Of a stretch of DNA of 64,000 nucleotides, positions 1 through 9,389 are shown piece by piece; within the stretch, counting starts at the first letter, position 1; each line of letters starts with the position of its first letter. Location of the stretch: NCBI RefSeq assembly GCF_001639725.1, contig NZ_LTAW01000007.1, forward strand, positions 186,001 to 250,000. The letters run 5' to 3'. The DNA is from Marinomonas atlantica. GTDB lineage: Bacteria > Pseudomonadota > Gammaproteobacteria > Pseudomonadales > Marinomonadaceae. Made by a program: the position numbers and the translations under genes. The notes beneath the pieces were generated by a model. That model worked only from the letters and a program-made list of their open reading frames with translations, had not been told where the DNA came from and did not search any database.

Positions 1-2
1 TG

Positions 3-563
3 TGTTCTATTCTTACGCTCGCCATTGTTCTAGAAAGATTCTGGACACTGCGAAATAGCCGGGTTGCTCCACGCTCGCTTTTATCTGATGTTTTGGCTCG
101 ATTGCGTGAGGATCGAATGACCTTAGACTACATTCGCTCTATGCAAGCTAAGTCCGGCTTAAGCTTTATCTTTGCTTCAGGTTTGCTCAATTCAAAACAT
201 GGACGACGAGCTATGAAAGAGAGTATTCAGGAAGCAGCTAATCATGTGATTCATGAGCTTGAGCGTTTTATGAGTACGTTAGGTACGATTGCAGTTATTT
301 CTCCCCTTATTGGTTTGCTAGGTACAGTCGTCGGTATGATTAAGGTCTTTAATGTATTGATGGAGCAGGGCGCAGGAAATACACAGTTATTGGCTGGTGG
401 GATTTCTGAAGCGCTTTTGACAACTGCGGCAGGTTTAGCAGTCGCAATACCTGCATTGGTTTTTCATCGTTACTTTGCCCGTCGAATCGATGAATTGGTT
501 GTCAACATGGAGCAACAGTCTACTAAGCTTATTGATGTTCTTAACGCCGATGGTAAAGAGTAG
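3..563 (+). CDS. exbB: MotA/TolQ/ExbB proton-channel protein, 5' end cut by the window
   Basis: This is the C-terminal 186 residues of an ExbB/TolQ-family inner-membrane protein. The open frame runs back to base 3 with no start codon, so the N-terminus lies outside the window. Two hydrophobic segments are visible at about residues 93-115 (TIAVISPLIGLLGTVVGM) and 134-155 (SEALLTTAAGLAVAIPALVF); these are the second and third helices of the family, with the typical G-T-V-x-G and T-T-A-A-G-L-x-V-A-I-P patterns. ExbB forms the proton channel with ExbD, whose gene follows 12 bp downstream. There is no TonB gene here, so the energised partner is unknown. The same exbB-exbD-lpxK order occurs in Pseudomonas. 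Confidence 0.9.
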   Translation, partial: CSILTLAIVLERFWTLRNSRVAPRSLLSDVLARLREDRMTLDYIRSMQAKSGLSFIFASGLLNSKHGRRAMKESIQEAANHVIHELERFMSTLGTIAVISPLIGLLGTVVGMIKVFNVLMEQGAGNTQLLAGGISEALLTTAAGLAVAIPALVFHRYFARRIDELVVNMEQQSTKLIDVLNADGKE

Positions 564-575
564 CAGGGGAACGAT

Positions 576-998
576 TTGAAATTTCGCCGACAAAAGATTG
601 AAGACGTCCACATAAATTTAACGCCTCTAATTGACGTTGTATTTCTGTTACTTATCTTTTTTATGGTCAGCACGACATTTAAGCAAACCACTGACTTAAC
701 TATTGACCTCCCAACTGCTTCAAATGGCGCTGCTTCGGTTGTTTCGCAAAACCCAGTAGAAATTACGATTACGCAAGATGGCCAATTTGTCATTAATGGT
801 CAAACTCTAATCAATGAGCGTACAGATACTTTGGTGCAAGGCTTGAAAGAGTCATTTCAAGATGATTTTGAACGCCCTCTGATTGTAACTGCTGACGCTA
901 ACGCTTCTTATGAGATGGTTATGCGGGTATATGATGCTGCTGCTCAGCTTGGAATTTCTAAGCTCGCTCATACCGCTCAGAAAGAGACGGGATTGTGA
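576..998 (+). CDS. exbD: ExbD/TolR biopolymer transport protein
   Basis: A 140-residue protein with a short cytoplasmic N-terminus, one transmembrane helix (about residues 16-37) and a periplasmic domain. The helix carries the family's essential proton-binding Asp at position 20 (TPLIDVVFLLLIFFMV). The start is TTG at 576, behind the ribosome-binding sequence AGGGGAACG. Upstream ATG codons in this frame are absent and the N-terminus aligns with the usual ExbD beginning. It works with the preceding ExbB-like channel to transmit the proton-motive force to a periplasmic or outer-membrane process. The stop overlaps the lpxK start by 4 bp (GTGA), which indicates translational coupling. Confidence 0.9.
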   Translation: MKFRRQKIEDVHINLTPLIDVVFLLLIFFMVSTTFKQTTDLTIDLPTASNGAASVVSQNPVEITITQDGQFVINGQTLINERTDTLVQGLKESFQDDFERPLIVTADANASYEMVMRVYDAAAQLGISKLAHTAQKETGL

Positions 999-2014
999 GT
1001 TTAGAGCAATCCCTAACACGCTCTTGGTATGGTTCATATGGTTGGACATGGGCTTTAACACCTCTTCTATTGCTAACAGTGCCAGTGATACAGTGCAAGC
1101 GTAAAAAATATCTTGCTCAACGACTATCAATAAGTTACCAGTCCAAATTGCCTGTGATTATTGTTGGTAACATTACGGTTGGGGGAACTGGAAAATCGCC
1201 TATGGTGATCGCCTTGGCTGACTGGCTCAAGCAGCAAGGGTATTCGCCAGGTATCGTAACGCGAGGCCATAAACGATCGTCAGATGAGGTAATGCTTGTC
1301 GGTCACTCTTCAAGTGCTGCAGACGTTGGTGATGAGCCGCTAATGTTGTTTCGCCGCTCAGATTGCCCTGTTGCAGTCTCTACTAAACGTGTTCAAGCCA
1401 TACAAGCGTTAGAGCGGCTTGAGCATGTGGATGTCATCATCAGTGATGACGGTTTACAACATTATGCTATGGATCGAAATATCGAAATAGTGATGGTGGA
1501 TGCCAAAAGAGGATTAGGAAATAATATGTTGCTTCCTGTTGGTCCCTTAAGGGAGCCTGCCTCTCGTTTGAACCATGCTGATTATATTTTTAGTATTGGT
1601 GATGAGCCTAAGCTGGATATTACGCAGCACTATTTTCATGGAAAGCTGGCTTTAAATCGACTCGTGCATATCAAAGATAAGGCACGCACAAGACCTTTAA
1701 CGGACCTAGGCTGCAAATCTTGGACAGTGGTTGCAGGGATCGGTAATCCAGCACGCTTTCTAGAAACCTTAGAGGGTTATGGCTTGCCACACAATTCTAC
1801 AAATCATTTTTTTTCAGATCATCACCATTTTATGCGTAGCGATTTATTGCCTTTTGAATCTGTCATAATGACTGAGAAAGATGCTGTAAAAGTTGAAGGC
1901 TTTGCCAACTCAGAGGATGATTGGTGGTTTGTCGCTGCAGAGCTTGAATTACCGCTCGAGTTCACTCGTCAACTAGATGAGCAAATCAAACAAGTCATTA
2001 AACAGAAGAAATAA
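995..2014 (+). CDS. lpxK: Tetraacyldisaccharide 4'-kinase LpxK
   Basis: LpxK phosphorylates the 4' position of the tetraacyldisaccharide-1-phosphate precursor of lipid A at the inner face of the cytoplasmic membrane. At 339 residues it matches the family length (about 330). A hydrophobic N-terminal segment lies at about residues 18-32, followed by the P-loop at 58-69 ([12 protein letters not shown]). The DDGLQH motif near residue 149 is typical of LpxK. The GTG start at 995 overlaps the exbD stop. The msbA flippase gene, which precedes lpxK in enterobacteria, is not seen here. Confidence 0.95.
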   Translation: MSLEQSLTRSWYGSYGWTWALTPLLLLTVPVIQCKRKKYLAQRLSISYQSKLPVIIVGNITVGGTGKSPMVIALADWLKQQGYSPGIVTRGHKRSSDEVMLVGHSSSAADVGDEPLMLFRRSDCPVAVSTKRVQAIQALERLEHVDVIISDDGLQHYAMDRNIEIVMVDAKRGLGNNMLLPVGPLREPASRLNHADYIFSIGDEPKLDITQHYFHGKLALNRLVHIKDKARTRPLTDLGCKSWTVVAGIGNPARFLETLEGYGLPHNSTNHFFSDHHHFMRSDLLPFESVIMTEKDAVKVEGFANSEDDWWFVAAELELPLEFTRQLDEQIKQVIKQKK

Positions 2015-2018
2015 CATT

Positions 2019-2207
2019 ATGAATAAAGCACTTTTAGAAATTTTAGTTTGTCCAGTAACTAAGGCACCATTAACTTTGAATGAAGAAGGTACTGAGCTGA
2101 TTAGCAAAGTGGGCGGTATGGCATATCCGGTTCGAGATGGCATTCCAGTTTTGCTTGAAAGTGAAGCGCGTACTTTGAGCGCAGATGAGCGTTTAGACGA
2201 TAAATAG
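2019..2207 (+). CDS. Trm112/YcaR family small protein
   Basis: A 62-residue protein of the Trm112/UPF0434 family, recognised by the N-terminal [14 protein letters not shown], the [14 protein letters not shown] block and an acidic end. Family members in eukaryotes and archaea are methyltransferase partners; the bacterial role is not settled. One Cys of the usual C-P-x-C-K pair is replaced (CPVTK), so zinc binding is doubtful. The ATG at 2019 is preferred because earlier in-frame starts overlap lpxK by tens of bases. In Pseudomonas the next gene is kdsB; here it is absent and a phosphatase gene follows after 5 bp. Confidence 0.88.
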   Translation: MNKALLEILVCPVTKAPLTLNEEGTELISKVGGMAYPVRDGIPVLLESEARTLSADERLDDK

Positions 2208-2212
2208 TTACT

Positions 2213-2671
2213 ATGATGAAAGTACTTGCTGTTTGTTTAGGTAATATTTGCCGCTCGCCAGCTGCGCAAGGCATTTTAGAGCATCTTGCTAGAGAAAAAG
2301 GATTGGATCTTCAAGTTGAGTCTTCTGGTACGGCGGCTTATCACGTCGGTAAACTACCGGATGCACGTTCAATTAAAATACTGAAATCTGTTGGTATAGA
2401 TATAACCCAGCAACGCGCACGACAAGTTTGTGTTGAGGATTTCAATGAGTTTGATTGGATTGTTGCAATGGACAGCGAAAACTTGACTAATTTAAAGCAT
2501 ATCCAGCCCTTAAACAGTAAAGCGAAAGTGGTGATGTTTGGTCGCTATCGTAATGGAATTGATTTTGGTGAAGTGGATGATCCTTATTATGGCGGTGACT
2601 TAGGTTTTGAAGCCATGAAAGATCAGCTCTTTACTATTGCAGAAGATTTTTTGGCAAATGCTTATGAATGA
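2213..2671 (+). CDS. Low-molecular-weight protein-tyrosine phosphatase
   Basis: A 152-residue cytoplasmic phosphatase. The N-terminal P-loop CLGNICRS (residues 8-15) is the CX5R(S/T) active site of the low-molecular-weight class, and the general acid lies in VDDPY at about 121-125. Family members dephosphorylate tyrosine kinases or small molecules; in Wzb/Etp-type systems they regulate polysaccharide export, but no kinase or polysaccharide genes are adjacent. Two ATGs are possible (2213 and 2216). The gene overlaps the start of murB by 8 bp and sits in the conserved lpxK-murB run. Confidence 0.92.
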   Translation: MMKVLAVCLGNICRSPAAQGILEHLAREKGLDLQVESSGTAAYHVGKLPDARSIKILKSVGIDITQQRARQVCVEDFNEFDWIVAMDSENLTNLKHIQPLNSKAKVVMFGRYRNGIDFGEVDDPYYGGDLGFEAMKDQLFTIAEDFLANAYE

Positions 2672-3707
2672 GCAAAAGCTCTCGGACTCGCCAGAATGGA
2701 TATCTCACAAGACTTCTCTGCAATCTTTCAATACCTTCGGCTTTGACTATCAAGCTGAGTTCTTGGCGGTTGCAGAAAGCATCGAGCAGCTTATTGCATC
2801 GGTAAAGTGGGCTAAGTGCCATGATTTGCCCGTTACGGTAATAGGGGGAGGCAGTAACTTACTTATTAAAGGTGATGTCGTTGGTCTGGTAATTGTGAAC
2901 CAAATCAAGGGGGTTGCGGTTAAGTATTCTGATGATGCCTTCTCAGAAGTGATCTTTTCGGCAGGTGAAGCTTGGCATGACTGTGTTACTTGGTCGGTTG
3001 ATCGTGGGCTTGGTGGTATTGAGAACCTAGCGTTAATTCCGGGCACCGCAGGTGCTGCTCCTGTTCAGAATATTGGTGCTTACGGTGTTGAAGTCAAAGA
3101 TGTTTTACAGCGGGTTACTGCTTTAGATATAGAAACATTAGAGTTGGTTGAAATTGAGGCGAATCAATGTGGTTTTGCATATCGTGAATCTCGATTTAAA
3201 CATGAGTGGAAATCTAAATACATCATTACGTCAATGACGGTTAGACTGAGTGCGGCGCCAACGTTAGTGCTTGAGTATGGTGGCTTATTGCAAGCTATGC
3301 CTTCGTCTCCGAGCATTAGGGATGTTTTTGAAACAGTATGTAATGTGCGTAAAGAAAAGCTTCCTGACCCTACTGAGGTAGCGAATTCAGGTAGTTTTTT
3401 CAAAAACCCGGTGGTCAGTGATGTTGTTTATCAGTCTATTCGAACTCAGTACCCTGAGGTCGTTGCGTTTGCGCAAGGTACACAATGGAAGCTTGCAGCA
3501 GGATGGCTAAATGATCGGGCAGGATGGAAGGGATACCAAGAAAATGGTGTGGGTGTATACCCAAAGCAAGCGTTAGTATTGGTTAATTACAATTGTCAAA
3601 AAGCGGATGCCTTGTTGGCTTTAGAAGCAAAGATCAAAGCATCAGTGTACAAGACATTTTGTGTTGAGTTGGAGCGTGAGCCTGTTCTATTAGGAGGGTC
3701 GGTGTGA
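2664..3707 (+). CDS. murB: UDP-N-acetylenolpyruvoylglucosamine reductase MurB
   Basis: MurB is an FAD enzyme that reduces UDP-GlcNAc-enolpyruvate to UDP-MurNAc in peptidoglycan precursor synthesis. From the ATG at 2664 it has 347 residues, close to the E. coli protein (342). Recognisable blocks are SFNTFGFDYQA near the N-terminus, the FAD-binding IGGGSNLLI, NLALIPGTAGAAPVQNIGAYGVE, the YRESRFK region, the GSFFKNP active-site segment (Ser) and a C-terminal Glu in LEREPVLLG. It belongs to the type I (E. coli-like) group. A longer TTG-start reading from 2637 is possible but would overlap the phosphatase by 35 bp. Confidence 0.95.
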   Translation: MNEQKLSDSPEWISHKTSLQSFNTFGFDYQAEFLAVAESIEQLIASVKWAKCHDLPVTVIGGGSNLLIKGDVVGLVIVNQIKGVAVKYSDDAFSEVIFSAGEAWHDCVTWSVDRGLGGIENLALIPGTAGAAPVQNIGAYGVEVKDVLQRVTALDIETLELVEIEANQCGFAYRESRFKHEWKSKYIITSMTVRLSAAPTLVLEYGGLLQAMPSSPSIRDVFETVCNVRKEKLPDPTEVANSGSFFKNPVVSDVVYQSIRTQYPEVVAFAQGTQWKLAAGWLNDRAGWKGYQENGVGVYPKQALVLVNYNCQKADALLALEAKIKASVYKTFCVELEREPVLLGGSV

Positions 3708-4489
3708 CCATCAGAATTGGTGTGATGGATTCTGGAGCGGGCGGACTAACCATTCTTCAGTCCATCCATGCCGCCATTCCTCAAGCGAATCTTATTTATT
3801 TTGCAGACCAGGCGAATGCGCCTTACGGTCAGCAAACATCGGTCTTTATTACGCGACGGCTCATAGAGATAGCAGATTATTTTATTGCTCAAGGGTGTCA
3901 AATGATGGTGATCGCTTGTAACACGGCCACAGTGGCCGGCATCACTGAGCTTAGACAATCTATTTCTATTCCTGTCGTTGGTGTGGAACCTGCTGTTAAG
4001 CCGGCATGCAGTTCCAGTATATGCAAACGCATCACAGTGCTTGCCACGCAAGGGACGAGTATCAGCAAGCGGTTAAACGATTTAATTGATACTTGGCGTT
4101 TTGATACAGATGTTGAGGTTTTGGCTAGCTCCAGCTTGGCCACCTTAATAGATAGTATGCCTACTAGTTTGAGTGAATTAAAAGAAGAGGTTGCTCGTAT
4201 TGCGGAGCAGGTCCTTAGTAATAAGTCTGATACCTTGGTTTTGGCTTGTACACATTACCCATTAGTGAAAAACCTGTTTGATGAAATATTGCCATTAGTG
4301 TCGATTGTGGAGCCGAGTCGAGGTGTGACGGCTCAAGTACAGAGACTGATTGACATTCATGGTATGTCGTTAGAAAAAAATAACGAAGGAGGGGTTAGCA
4401 TTTTGACCAATGGCTCAATTCATCTTCAAAGGTCTTTGTCTTATTGGATTAACTCTTTAATAACCCGCGTTACGTATATCCAAATCTGA
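3704..4489 (+). CDS. murI: Glutamate racemase MurI
   Basis: MurI converts L- to D-glutamate for the peptidoglycan stem peptide without a cofactor, using two cysteines. The protein has 261 residues. The N-terminal substrate loop is GVMDSGAGGL, FADQANAPYG follows, and the two catalytic cysteines are C72 (IACNTAT) and C182 (LACTHYP). The GTG start at 3704 overlaps the murB stop (GTGA), so the two peptidoglycan genes are probably translationally coupled. In Pseudomonas murI is not between murB and rne, so this placement is lineage-specific. A bidirectional terminator follows at 4546-4582. Confidence 0.94.
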   Translation: MTIRIGVMDSGAGGLTILQSIHAAIPQANLIYFADQANAPYGQQTSVFITRRLIEIADYFIAQGCQMMVIACNTATVAGITELRQSISIPVVGVEPAVKPACSSSICKRITVLATQGTSISKRLNDLIDTWRFDTDVEVLASSSLATLIDSMPTSLSELKEEVARIAEQVLSNKSDTLVLACTHYPLVKNLFDEILPLVSIVEPSRGVTAQVQRLIDIHGMSLEKNNEGGVSILTNGSIHLQRSLSYWINSLITRVTYIQI

Positions 4490-4545
4490 AACTGGTTAAG
4501 TGCTGGGGCATTTTAAAGACCAGTCGCTTGTTTAATAATTCAAAC

Positions 4546-4582
4546 AAAAAACGCCAGCTAATAGAATTAACTGGCGTTTTTT
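4546..4582. terminator. Bidirectional terminator between murI and rne
   Basis: A perfect 12-bp inverted repeat (AAAAAACGCCAG and CTGGCGTTTTTT) separated by 13 bases. It has a T-run on one side and an A-run on the other, so it can stop transcription from both convergent genes. Confidence 0.9.
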
Positions 4583-4599
4583 AGGGTCTGTAGAAATTG

Positions 4600-7500
4600 C
4601 TATTCAGAGGCGCTTTCTGTTTCCCCTTGACTAGCATTAGTAGACTCTTCACGAGCTAATCGAGGGTCATTCTTAACTCGACCGCTACGACGTTGACGAC
4701 GTTGTTGCGCAGCTTGATCGCGCTTGTCTTGAAGTTCTTGCTTGGCTTTCTCTTGTTGTTCAAGCAGAGCTTTTGGCAACTGAACATCAGTTTTCTTCTC
4801 TTCAGAAGCAGGCTTGGCTGCCTTACGGCCGCGAATTGCACGAGGTTTACGTACCTTTCGCTCAGTATCTGCTTGTTCGGAAGAGTCAGCTTGAGTTGTT
4901 TCTTCGGTCGAAGTTGTTTCTTCGGTCGAAGTTTTTTCTTCGGTCGAAGTTTTGTCTTCGGTCGAAGTTTTGTCTTCAGGTTGACTGTCTTCAGGTTGAC
5001 TGTCTTCAGATTTGACCGGATCAATGTACTCAGCTTTTTCTTTCACTGCTACAGGTACTGCTTGAGCTTGCTCAATAGTAACTGGTTTAGCTTCAGGCTT
5101 AGTGATTTGATCTGATGTGTCAGCTGATTCTGATACCTGTTCTGGTGCTACATCTTGAGTTGATTCAGTCTTTGTTGGAGCTATATTTGCTTCTACAGAA
5201 ACTTCATTAACCGTGTTAGGTTGCTCTGTTGTTGCAGTCTGTTTAGGTACTGCTTCAGCGTTGTCAATCTTATTCATGTCAGCTTTAACAGTCATTTTAG
5301 GCTTTGTTGTTTTCTCATGGTTGTCAACAATGCTTTCATTAGACGCCGTTTCAGTAGTTTTTGGTGTGGCTGATTCTGACTTGGCCTTAGGTTGTGCTTC
5401 TTCCGTTAAATCTGATGCCGCTGCCGCTTCTTGTTGAGACGCTTTAGAATCATCCTGATTGGTTGGCTCAGTCGTTTTTACCGATTCATCAGTAGAAGTG
5501 GGTTCTGGGCTTTCAGTCGATTCAGTAGGGCTTGGAGCCTTATTGGTGTTAGCTTGTTCATCAATTGATTGCTCGTTGTTGCTCTGTACGTCGTCTTGCT
5601 TGTTGTTATTGCGGCGCGATCGACGTGAGCGACGAGGCTTGCGTTCGGCTTTGGTGTCAGAGCTTTCCGAGCTATTAGCGGCTGCTTGATCGGCTACTGC
5701 TTGTGCTTCTTTAGCATCTGATTCAACTTTAGCTTGTTGTTCTTGAGCTAGCTCAATTTCGTCTTTAAGCTTACCGTTACGACGTTTGTTGTCATTCGGT
5801 TCACGTTTACGTTCTTGGATCTCAGGTTCAGGGCGACGAGGTTTTAACTTAGTAGGAGCATCTTTCTGCTCTTGCTTGTTGTTAGGCTTGTCTTGTTTGG
5901 TTTGAGCCTGATCGCGCTTAGAGCGATTTGACGTATCTTTATTTGAATCTTTAAAAGACTCTTTGTTTGAGTTGTTACCATTTGTGTCTCTATTGGTGGG
6001 CTGCTGAGACTTCGCTTCAGCTTGAGCACGACGAGACTGACGTGTTGATTTGGCTTTTTCTTGAGCATCGTTTTGCTGCTCTGACGCCTCTTTTTCATGC
6101 TTACGTGCAGGACGACGATTACGCTGGCGGTCACGTGGTGGTTTGCGCTCTTCAGAAGAGTGCTTAGCATTACTTGTTGGTTTAACCGCTTCTTTCTTAG
6201 GCTCTACTTTTTCAGAGTTTTCTTCGGCACTGCCAAATAGAGCATCTAAAATACGTTTGAACAGGCTAGGTTTCTTAGTTTCTGCTTTAGCTTTAGGGAC
6301 GGTCTCTGCAGGTGTTGGCGCAGGCGCAGGCGAAGCAGGCGCGATGCTGGTTACCGCTGCTTGAGGACGAGACTGCTCATTAGGCTGGCGAGGTTCGTAA
6401 GGCGGCTGCTCAGGCGTATCGACTAAATCGTAGCTGCTATCATCCTCTTCCATAACGGCATTGTCGTCACGAATACGTTCAACGTGGAAATGAGGTGTTT
6501 CCATGTGAGGGTTGGGTACAAGAATGATATGTACTTGATTACGCTTTTCGATTTTTGCGATGTTAGTGCGCTTCTCATTCAACAGGAATGTAGCAACAGA
6601 AACAGGAAGAATGGCACGAATCTGAGCGGTACGTTCTTTGGCACATTCTTCTTCGATTAAGCGAAGTACAGATAATGCTAAAGACTCTACGTCACGAATA
6701 AACCCTTGGCCATTACATCGCGGACAAACGATACCGCTGGTTTCGCCAAGCGATGGGCGTAGGCGTTGGCGCGACATTTCCAATAGGCCAAAGCGAGAGA
6801 TGCGGCCAATTTGTACACGCGCACGATCGGCTTCTAGAGCCGCTTTCATGCGATTTTCAACCTCTTTCTGGTTGCGAACGGGTGTCATATCAATGAAGTC
6901 GATGACTACAAGTCCACCAATGTCTCGAAGGCGCAATTGACGAGCGATTTCGTCTGCTGCTTCAAGGTTGGTTTGAAGTGCTGTTTCTTCGATGTCGCCG
7001 CCTTTTGTTGCGCGGGCAGAGTTGATATCGATAGAAACCAGTGCTTCAGTTGGATCGATAACAATAGAGCCGCCTGAAGGAAGGCGTACTTCGCGTTGGA
7101 ATGCCGTTTCAATTTGAGTTTCAATTTGGAAACGATTAAAGAGAGGTGTTGGCTCACTGTAAAGTTTAATACGGCTCTTAAAGTGAGGCATCACTTGCAT
7201 GACAAAGTTCATCGCGTCTTGGTAGACGTTCTTTTCGTCGATCAAAACTTCACCAATGTCATCACGTAGGTAATCACGAATAGCGCGGATGACGATATTA
7301 CTTTCTTGATAAATCAGGAAAGGAGCAGGGCGATCTGCAGCCGCTTTGGTGATCGAGTCCCAAAGTGTTTGTAGATAGTCTAAATCCCATTGAAGTTCTT
7401 CAGTAGAGCGGCCAACACCTGCAGTACGAACAATTAGTCCACCATTGTCAGGTACGTTAAGGCCAGACATCGCTTCTTTAAGCTGTGTGCGGTCATCGCC

Positions 7501-7932
7501 ATCAATGCGACGAGAAATACCACCAGCACGAGGATTATTTGGCATAAGTACCAAATAACGACCCGCTAAGCTGACAAAAGTAGTCAGTGCAGCACCTTTG
7601 TTGCCACGCTCTTCTTTATCAACTTGAACAATGACTTCTTGACCTTCCGTCAAAACATCTTTGATGTTGAGGCGGCCATCTGAATTTGTTTTCTTAGAAA
7701 AATAAGTTTTAGAGATTTCTTTTAAGGGCAGGAAGCCGTGTCGCTCAGCACCGTAATCAACGAAAGCGGCTTCAAGGCTTGGCTCTATTCGAGTGATTTT
7801 ACCTTTATAGATGTTTGCTTTCTTCTGCTCTCGAGATCCTGATTCGATATCTAGATCATACAGGCGTTGCCCATCTACTAACGCAACGCGCAACTCTTCT
7901 TGTTGAGTTGCGTTTATTAACATTCTAATCAT
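4600..7932 (-). CDS. rne: Ribonuclease E
   Basis: RNase E is the endonuclease core of the RNA degradosome. The 1110-residue product is near E. coli size (1061). The N-terminal half is strongly conserved: an S1 domain (about 38-120), the DNase-I-like catalytic domain with Mg-binding Asp in VSIDINSA and VVIDFIDM, and the zinc link CPRCNGQG near residue 404. Residues after about 520 form a low-complexity region rich in K, R, E, Q, S and T, with RNA-binding Arg-rich patches ([20 protein letters not shown]) and acidic and Thr/Glu repeats. The membrane-targeting segment may be [13 protein letters not shown] at about 565. The gene has a long leader (see 7933-8312). Confidence 0.97.
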   Translation of the reverse strand: MIRMLINATQQEELRVALVDGQRLYDLDIESGSREQKKANIYKGKITRIEPSLEAAFVDYGAERHGFLPLKEISKTYFSKKTNSDGRLNIKDVLTEGQEVIVQVDKEERGNKGAALTTFVSLAGRYLVLMPNNPRAGGISRRIDGDDRTQLKEAMSGLNVPDNGGLIVRTAGVGRSTEELQWDLDYLQTLWDSITKAAADRPAPFLIYQESNIVIRAIRDYLRDDIGEVLIDEKNVYQDAMNFVMQVMPHFKSRIKLYSEPTPLFNRFQIETQIETAFQREVRLPSGGSIVIDPTEALVSIDINSARATKGGDIEETALQTNLEAADEIARQLRLRDIGGLVVIDFIDMTPVRNQKEVENRMKAALEADRARVQIGRISRFGLLEMSRQRLRPSLGETSGIVCPRCNGQGFIRDVESLALSVLRLIEEECAKERTAQIRAILPVSVATFLLNEKRTNIAKIEKRNQVHIILVPNPHMETPHFHVERIRDDNAVMEEDDSSYDLVDTPEQPPYEPRQPNEQSRPQAAVTSIAPASPAPAPTPAETVPKAKAETKKPSLFKRILDALFGSAEENSEKVEPKKEAVKPTSNAKHSSEERKPPRDRQRNRRPARKHEKEASEQQNDAQEKAKSTRQSRRAQAEAKSQQPTNRDTNGNNSNKESFKDSNKDTSNRSKRDQAQTKQDKPNNKQEQKDAPTKLKPRRPEPEIQERKREPNDNKRRNGKLKDEIELAQEQQAKVESDAKEAQAVADQAAANSSESSDTKAERKPRRSRRSRRNNNKQDDVQSNNEQSIDEQANTNKAPSPTESTESPEPTSTDESVKTTEPTNQDDSKASQQEAAAASDLTEEAQPKAKSESATPKTTETASNESIVDNHEKTTKPKMTVKADMNKIDNAEAVPKQTATTEQPNTVNEVSVEANIAPTKTESTQDVAPEQVSESADTSDQITKPEAKPVTIEQAQAVPVAVKEKAEYIDPVKSEDSQPEDSQPEDKTSTEDKTSTEEKTSTEETTSTEETTQADSSEQADTERKVRKPRAIRGRKAAKPASEEKKTDVQLPKALLEQQEKAKQELQDKRDQAAQQRRQRRSGRVKNDPRLAREESTNASQGETESASE
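4901..5002 (-). repeat. Tandem repeats inside the rne C-terminal coding region
   Basis: Four copies of an 18-bp unit (plus-strand TCTTCGGTCGAAGTTTTG with small variation, 4901-4972) are followed by two identical 15-bp units (TCTTCAGGTTGACTG, 4973-5002). Both keep the reading frame and encode (K/T)TSTE(D/E) repeats and DSQPE repeats. Each 18-bp unit contains the small palindrome TTCGGTCGAA. This is a likely slipped-strand hotspot that changes only the length of the disordered tail. Confidence 0.9.
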
Positions 7933-8312
7933 TAACTGTGACTCTTTTTAATGATCAGGAAATTCTAAGTTCATGAAATGTAACGATTTTATGAATTCGT
8001 TCAGACGATTCAGTCACAATTTATAGGCGCGCCACAATGCCTTGATGTAAGGATGACGTCGCTCTTTTCTGTGTTGCTGTAATGCGTGTTTCAACTATCG
8101 GTCAACATGAAAGGTGCTGATCTAAATAACGGATTCAATAGTAAACTGTTACACCTATGAACCGATTCACTGATTCATGAGGTTTATTATATAAAAATTA
8201 ACTTTTTGCCCAGAGGTAAGAAATGACCAAAGTGTCGCTTTGGTTATGGCTTCTCATTCGTTACAATTGATTCTTCGAGGCTTTCTGTTGCCTCTTACCC
8301 TCTGCGGATTTG
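7933..8312 (-). promoter_or_regulatory. rne: Probable long rne 5' leader
   Basis: There are 429 bp between the divergent starts of rne and rluC. If the promoter at 8313-8341 is used, the rne leader is about 370 nt, similar to the 361-nt E. coli leader that RNase E cleaves to control its own level. A hairpin with arms ACCAAAG and CTTTGGT is visible around 8228-8246. No primary-sequence match to the E. coli hp2 element was established, so the autoregulatory role is inferred from length and position. Confidence 0.5.
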
Positions 8313-8341
8313 AATATAACAGTAAAATCTAAGTGCTTCAA
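8313..8341 (-). promoter_or_regulatory. rne: Candidate sigma70 promoter of rne
   Basis: On the minus strand, TTGAAG (8341-8336) and TATATT (8318-8313) are separated by exactly 17 bp. The expected start is near 8306, in front of the long rne leader. This is a pattern match only. Confidence 0.55.
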
Positions 8342-8361
8342 TTACATAGGAAACCATTCTT

Positions 8362-9330
8362 TTGTCAGCAAGTGAAAATAATGGCGCTTCAGAGCGTCCA
8401 CAGGTGCGTTTTGTTACTATTGACGAGAATAATCATGGTCAACGTATCGATAACTTCTTAGTAACTTTTTTAAAAGGAGTGCCTAAGGGGAAGATCTATA
8501 ACTTACTGCGTAAAGGTGAGATCCGTGTCAACAAGAAGCGCATCAAGCCTGATTTCAAGCTCAGTAGTGGAGACAATATCCGCATCGCACCAATTTTTGT
8601 GGCGGAGCCGGGTGATAGGCCTGTCGTTGCTGAAGGGCTTAAAAAAGAAATTGAAAACCGTATTATATACGAAGATAAAGGTTTAATTGTCGTTAACAAA
8701 CCCTCAGGCTTGGCGGTACATGGTGGTAGTGGTCTAAGTTTTGGTTTGGTAGAGGTTATTCGCCAAATGCGGCCGCAGGAAAAATTTATTGAGCTTGTTC
8801 ATCGACTTGACCGTGATACATCTGGCTTAATTATGATTGCGAAAAAACGCAGTGTGTTAAAAATATTGCATGCAGCCTTACGAGAAAAAGAAGGGGTCCA
8901 AAAAACTTATCATGCACTAGTCTTTGGTTCATGGCCTAAGCGAAAGCTACAGGTCAATGCGCCGCTTCTTAAAAACGAGCTTAAATCAGGTGAGCGCGTT
9001 GTGAAAGTGCATACGGATGGCAAAGAATCGCTGACTCGCTTTAAGGTGCTGCGTAACTTTGAAGGATATACCTTTATTGAGTGCGAACCTGTGACAGGTC
9101 GCACGCATCAGATTCGTGTTCATGCGCAATTTGCTGGGTACTCGATTGTAGGTGATGATAAATACTCGCCAAATGAGGCTAACATACTAGCTAAGTCGTT
9201 AGGTTTTAAACGATTGTGTTTGCATGCAGCCCGACTTGATATTGATTATGAGGGTATTAAGTTGACCCTAGAGGCGCCTATTGAAGATGCTTGGAAGGAC
9301 GCAATGTCGGGCTTGCCGAGCAAATACTAA
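8362..9330 (+). CDS. rluC: 23S rRNA pseudouridine synthase RluC
   Basis: RluC makes pseudouridines 955, 2504 and 2580 of 23S rRNA in E. coli. The 322-residue protein has an S4 RNA-binding domain (about 27-80, with KIYNLLRKGEIRVNKKR) and the RluA-type catalytic domain with HRLDRDTSG at 147-155; Asp150 is the catalytic residue. GRTHQIRVH lies further on. RluC rather than RluA/RluD is chosen because of the S4 domain and the position divergent from rne, as in E. coli and Pseudomonas. The start is TTG at 8362, after AGGAAACC. Confidence 0.93.
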   Translation: MSASENNGASERPQVRFVTIDENNHGQRIDNFLVTFLKGVPKGKIYNLLRKGEIRVNKKRIKPDFKLSSGDNIRIAPIFVAEPGDRPVVAEGLKKEIENRIIYEDKGLIVVNKPSGLAVHGGSGLSFGLVEVIRQMRPQEKFIELVHRLDRDTSGLIMIAKKRSVLKILHAALREKEGVQKTYHALVFGSWPKRKLQVNAPLLKNELKSGERVVKVHTDGKESLTRFKVLRNFEGYTFIECEPVTGRTHQIRVHAQFAGYSIVGDDKYSPNEANILAKSLGFKRLCLHAARLDIDYEGIKLTLEAPIEDAWKDAMSGLPSKY

Positions 9331-9365
9331 GACCGTTTAATTGGTTATTACTTGTGGTGTGGTTT

Positions 9366-9389
9366 AAAGGGGCATGCGCCCCTTTTTTT
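9366..9389. terminator. Terminator between rluC and the MaoC-like gene
   Basis: The stem AAAGGGGC/GCCCCTTT encloses the loop ATGC and is followed by a T-run. It serves rluC; its T-run overlaps the stop codon of the convergent gene. Confidence 0.88.

Noticed and set aside
4901-5002. CRISPR-like short tandem repeats
   Set aside because: There are no spacers between units, the repeats keep the rne frame, and no cas genes are present.
4693-6364. Several open frames antisense to rne, up to 140 codons
   Set aside because: They mirror the low-complexity tail of RNase E, have no ribosome-binding sites and match no family. The rne reading is strongly supported.
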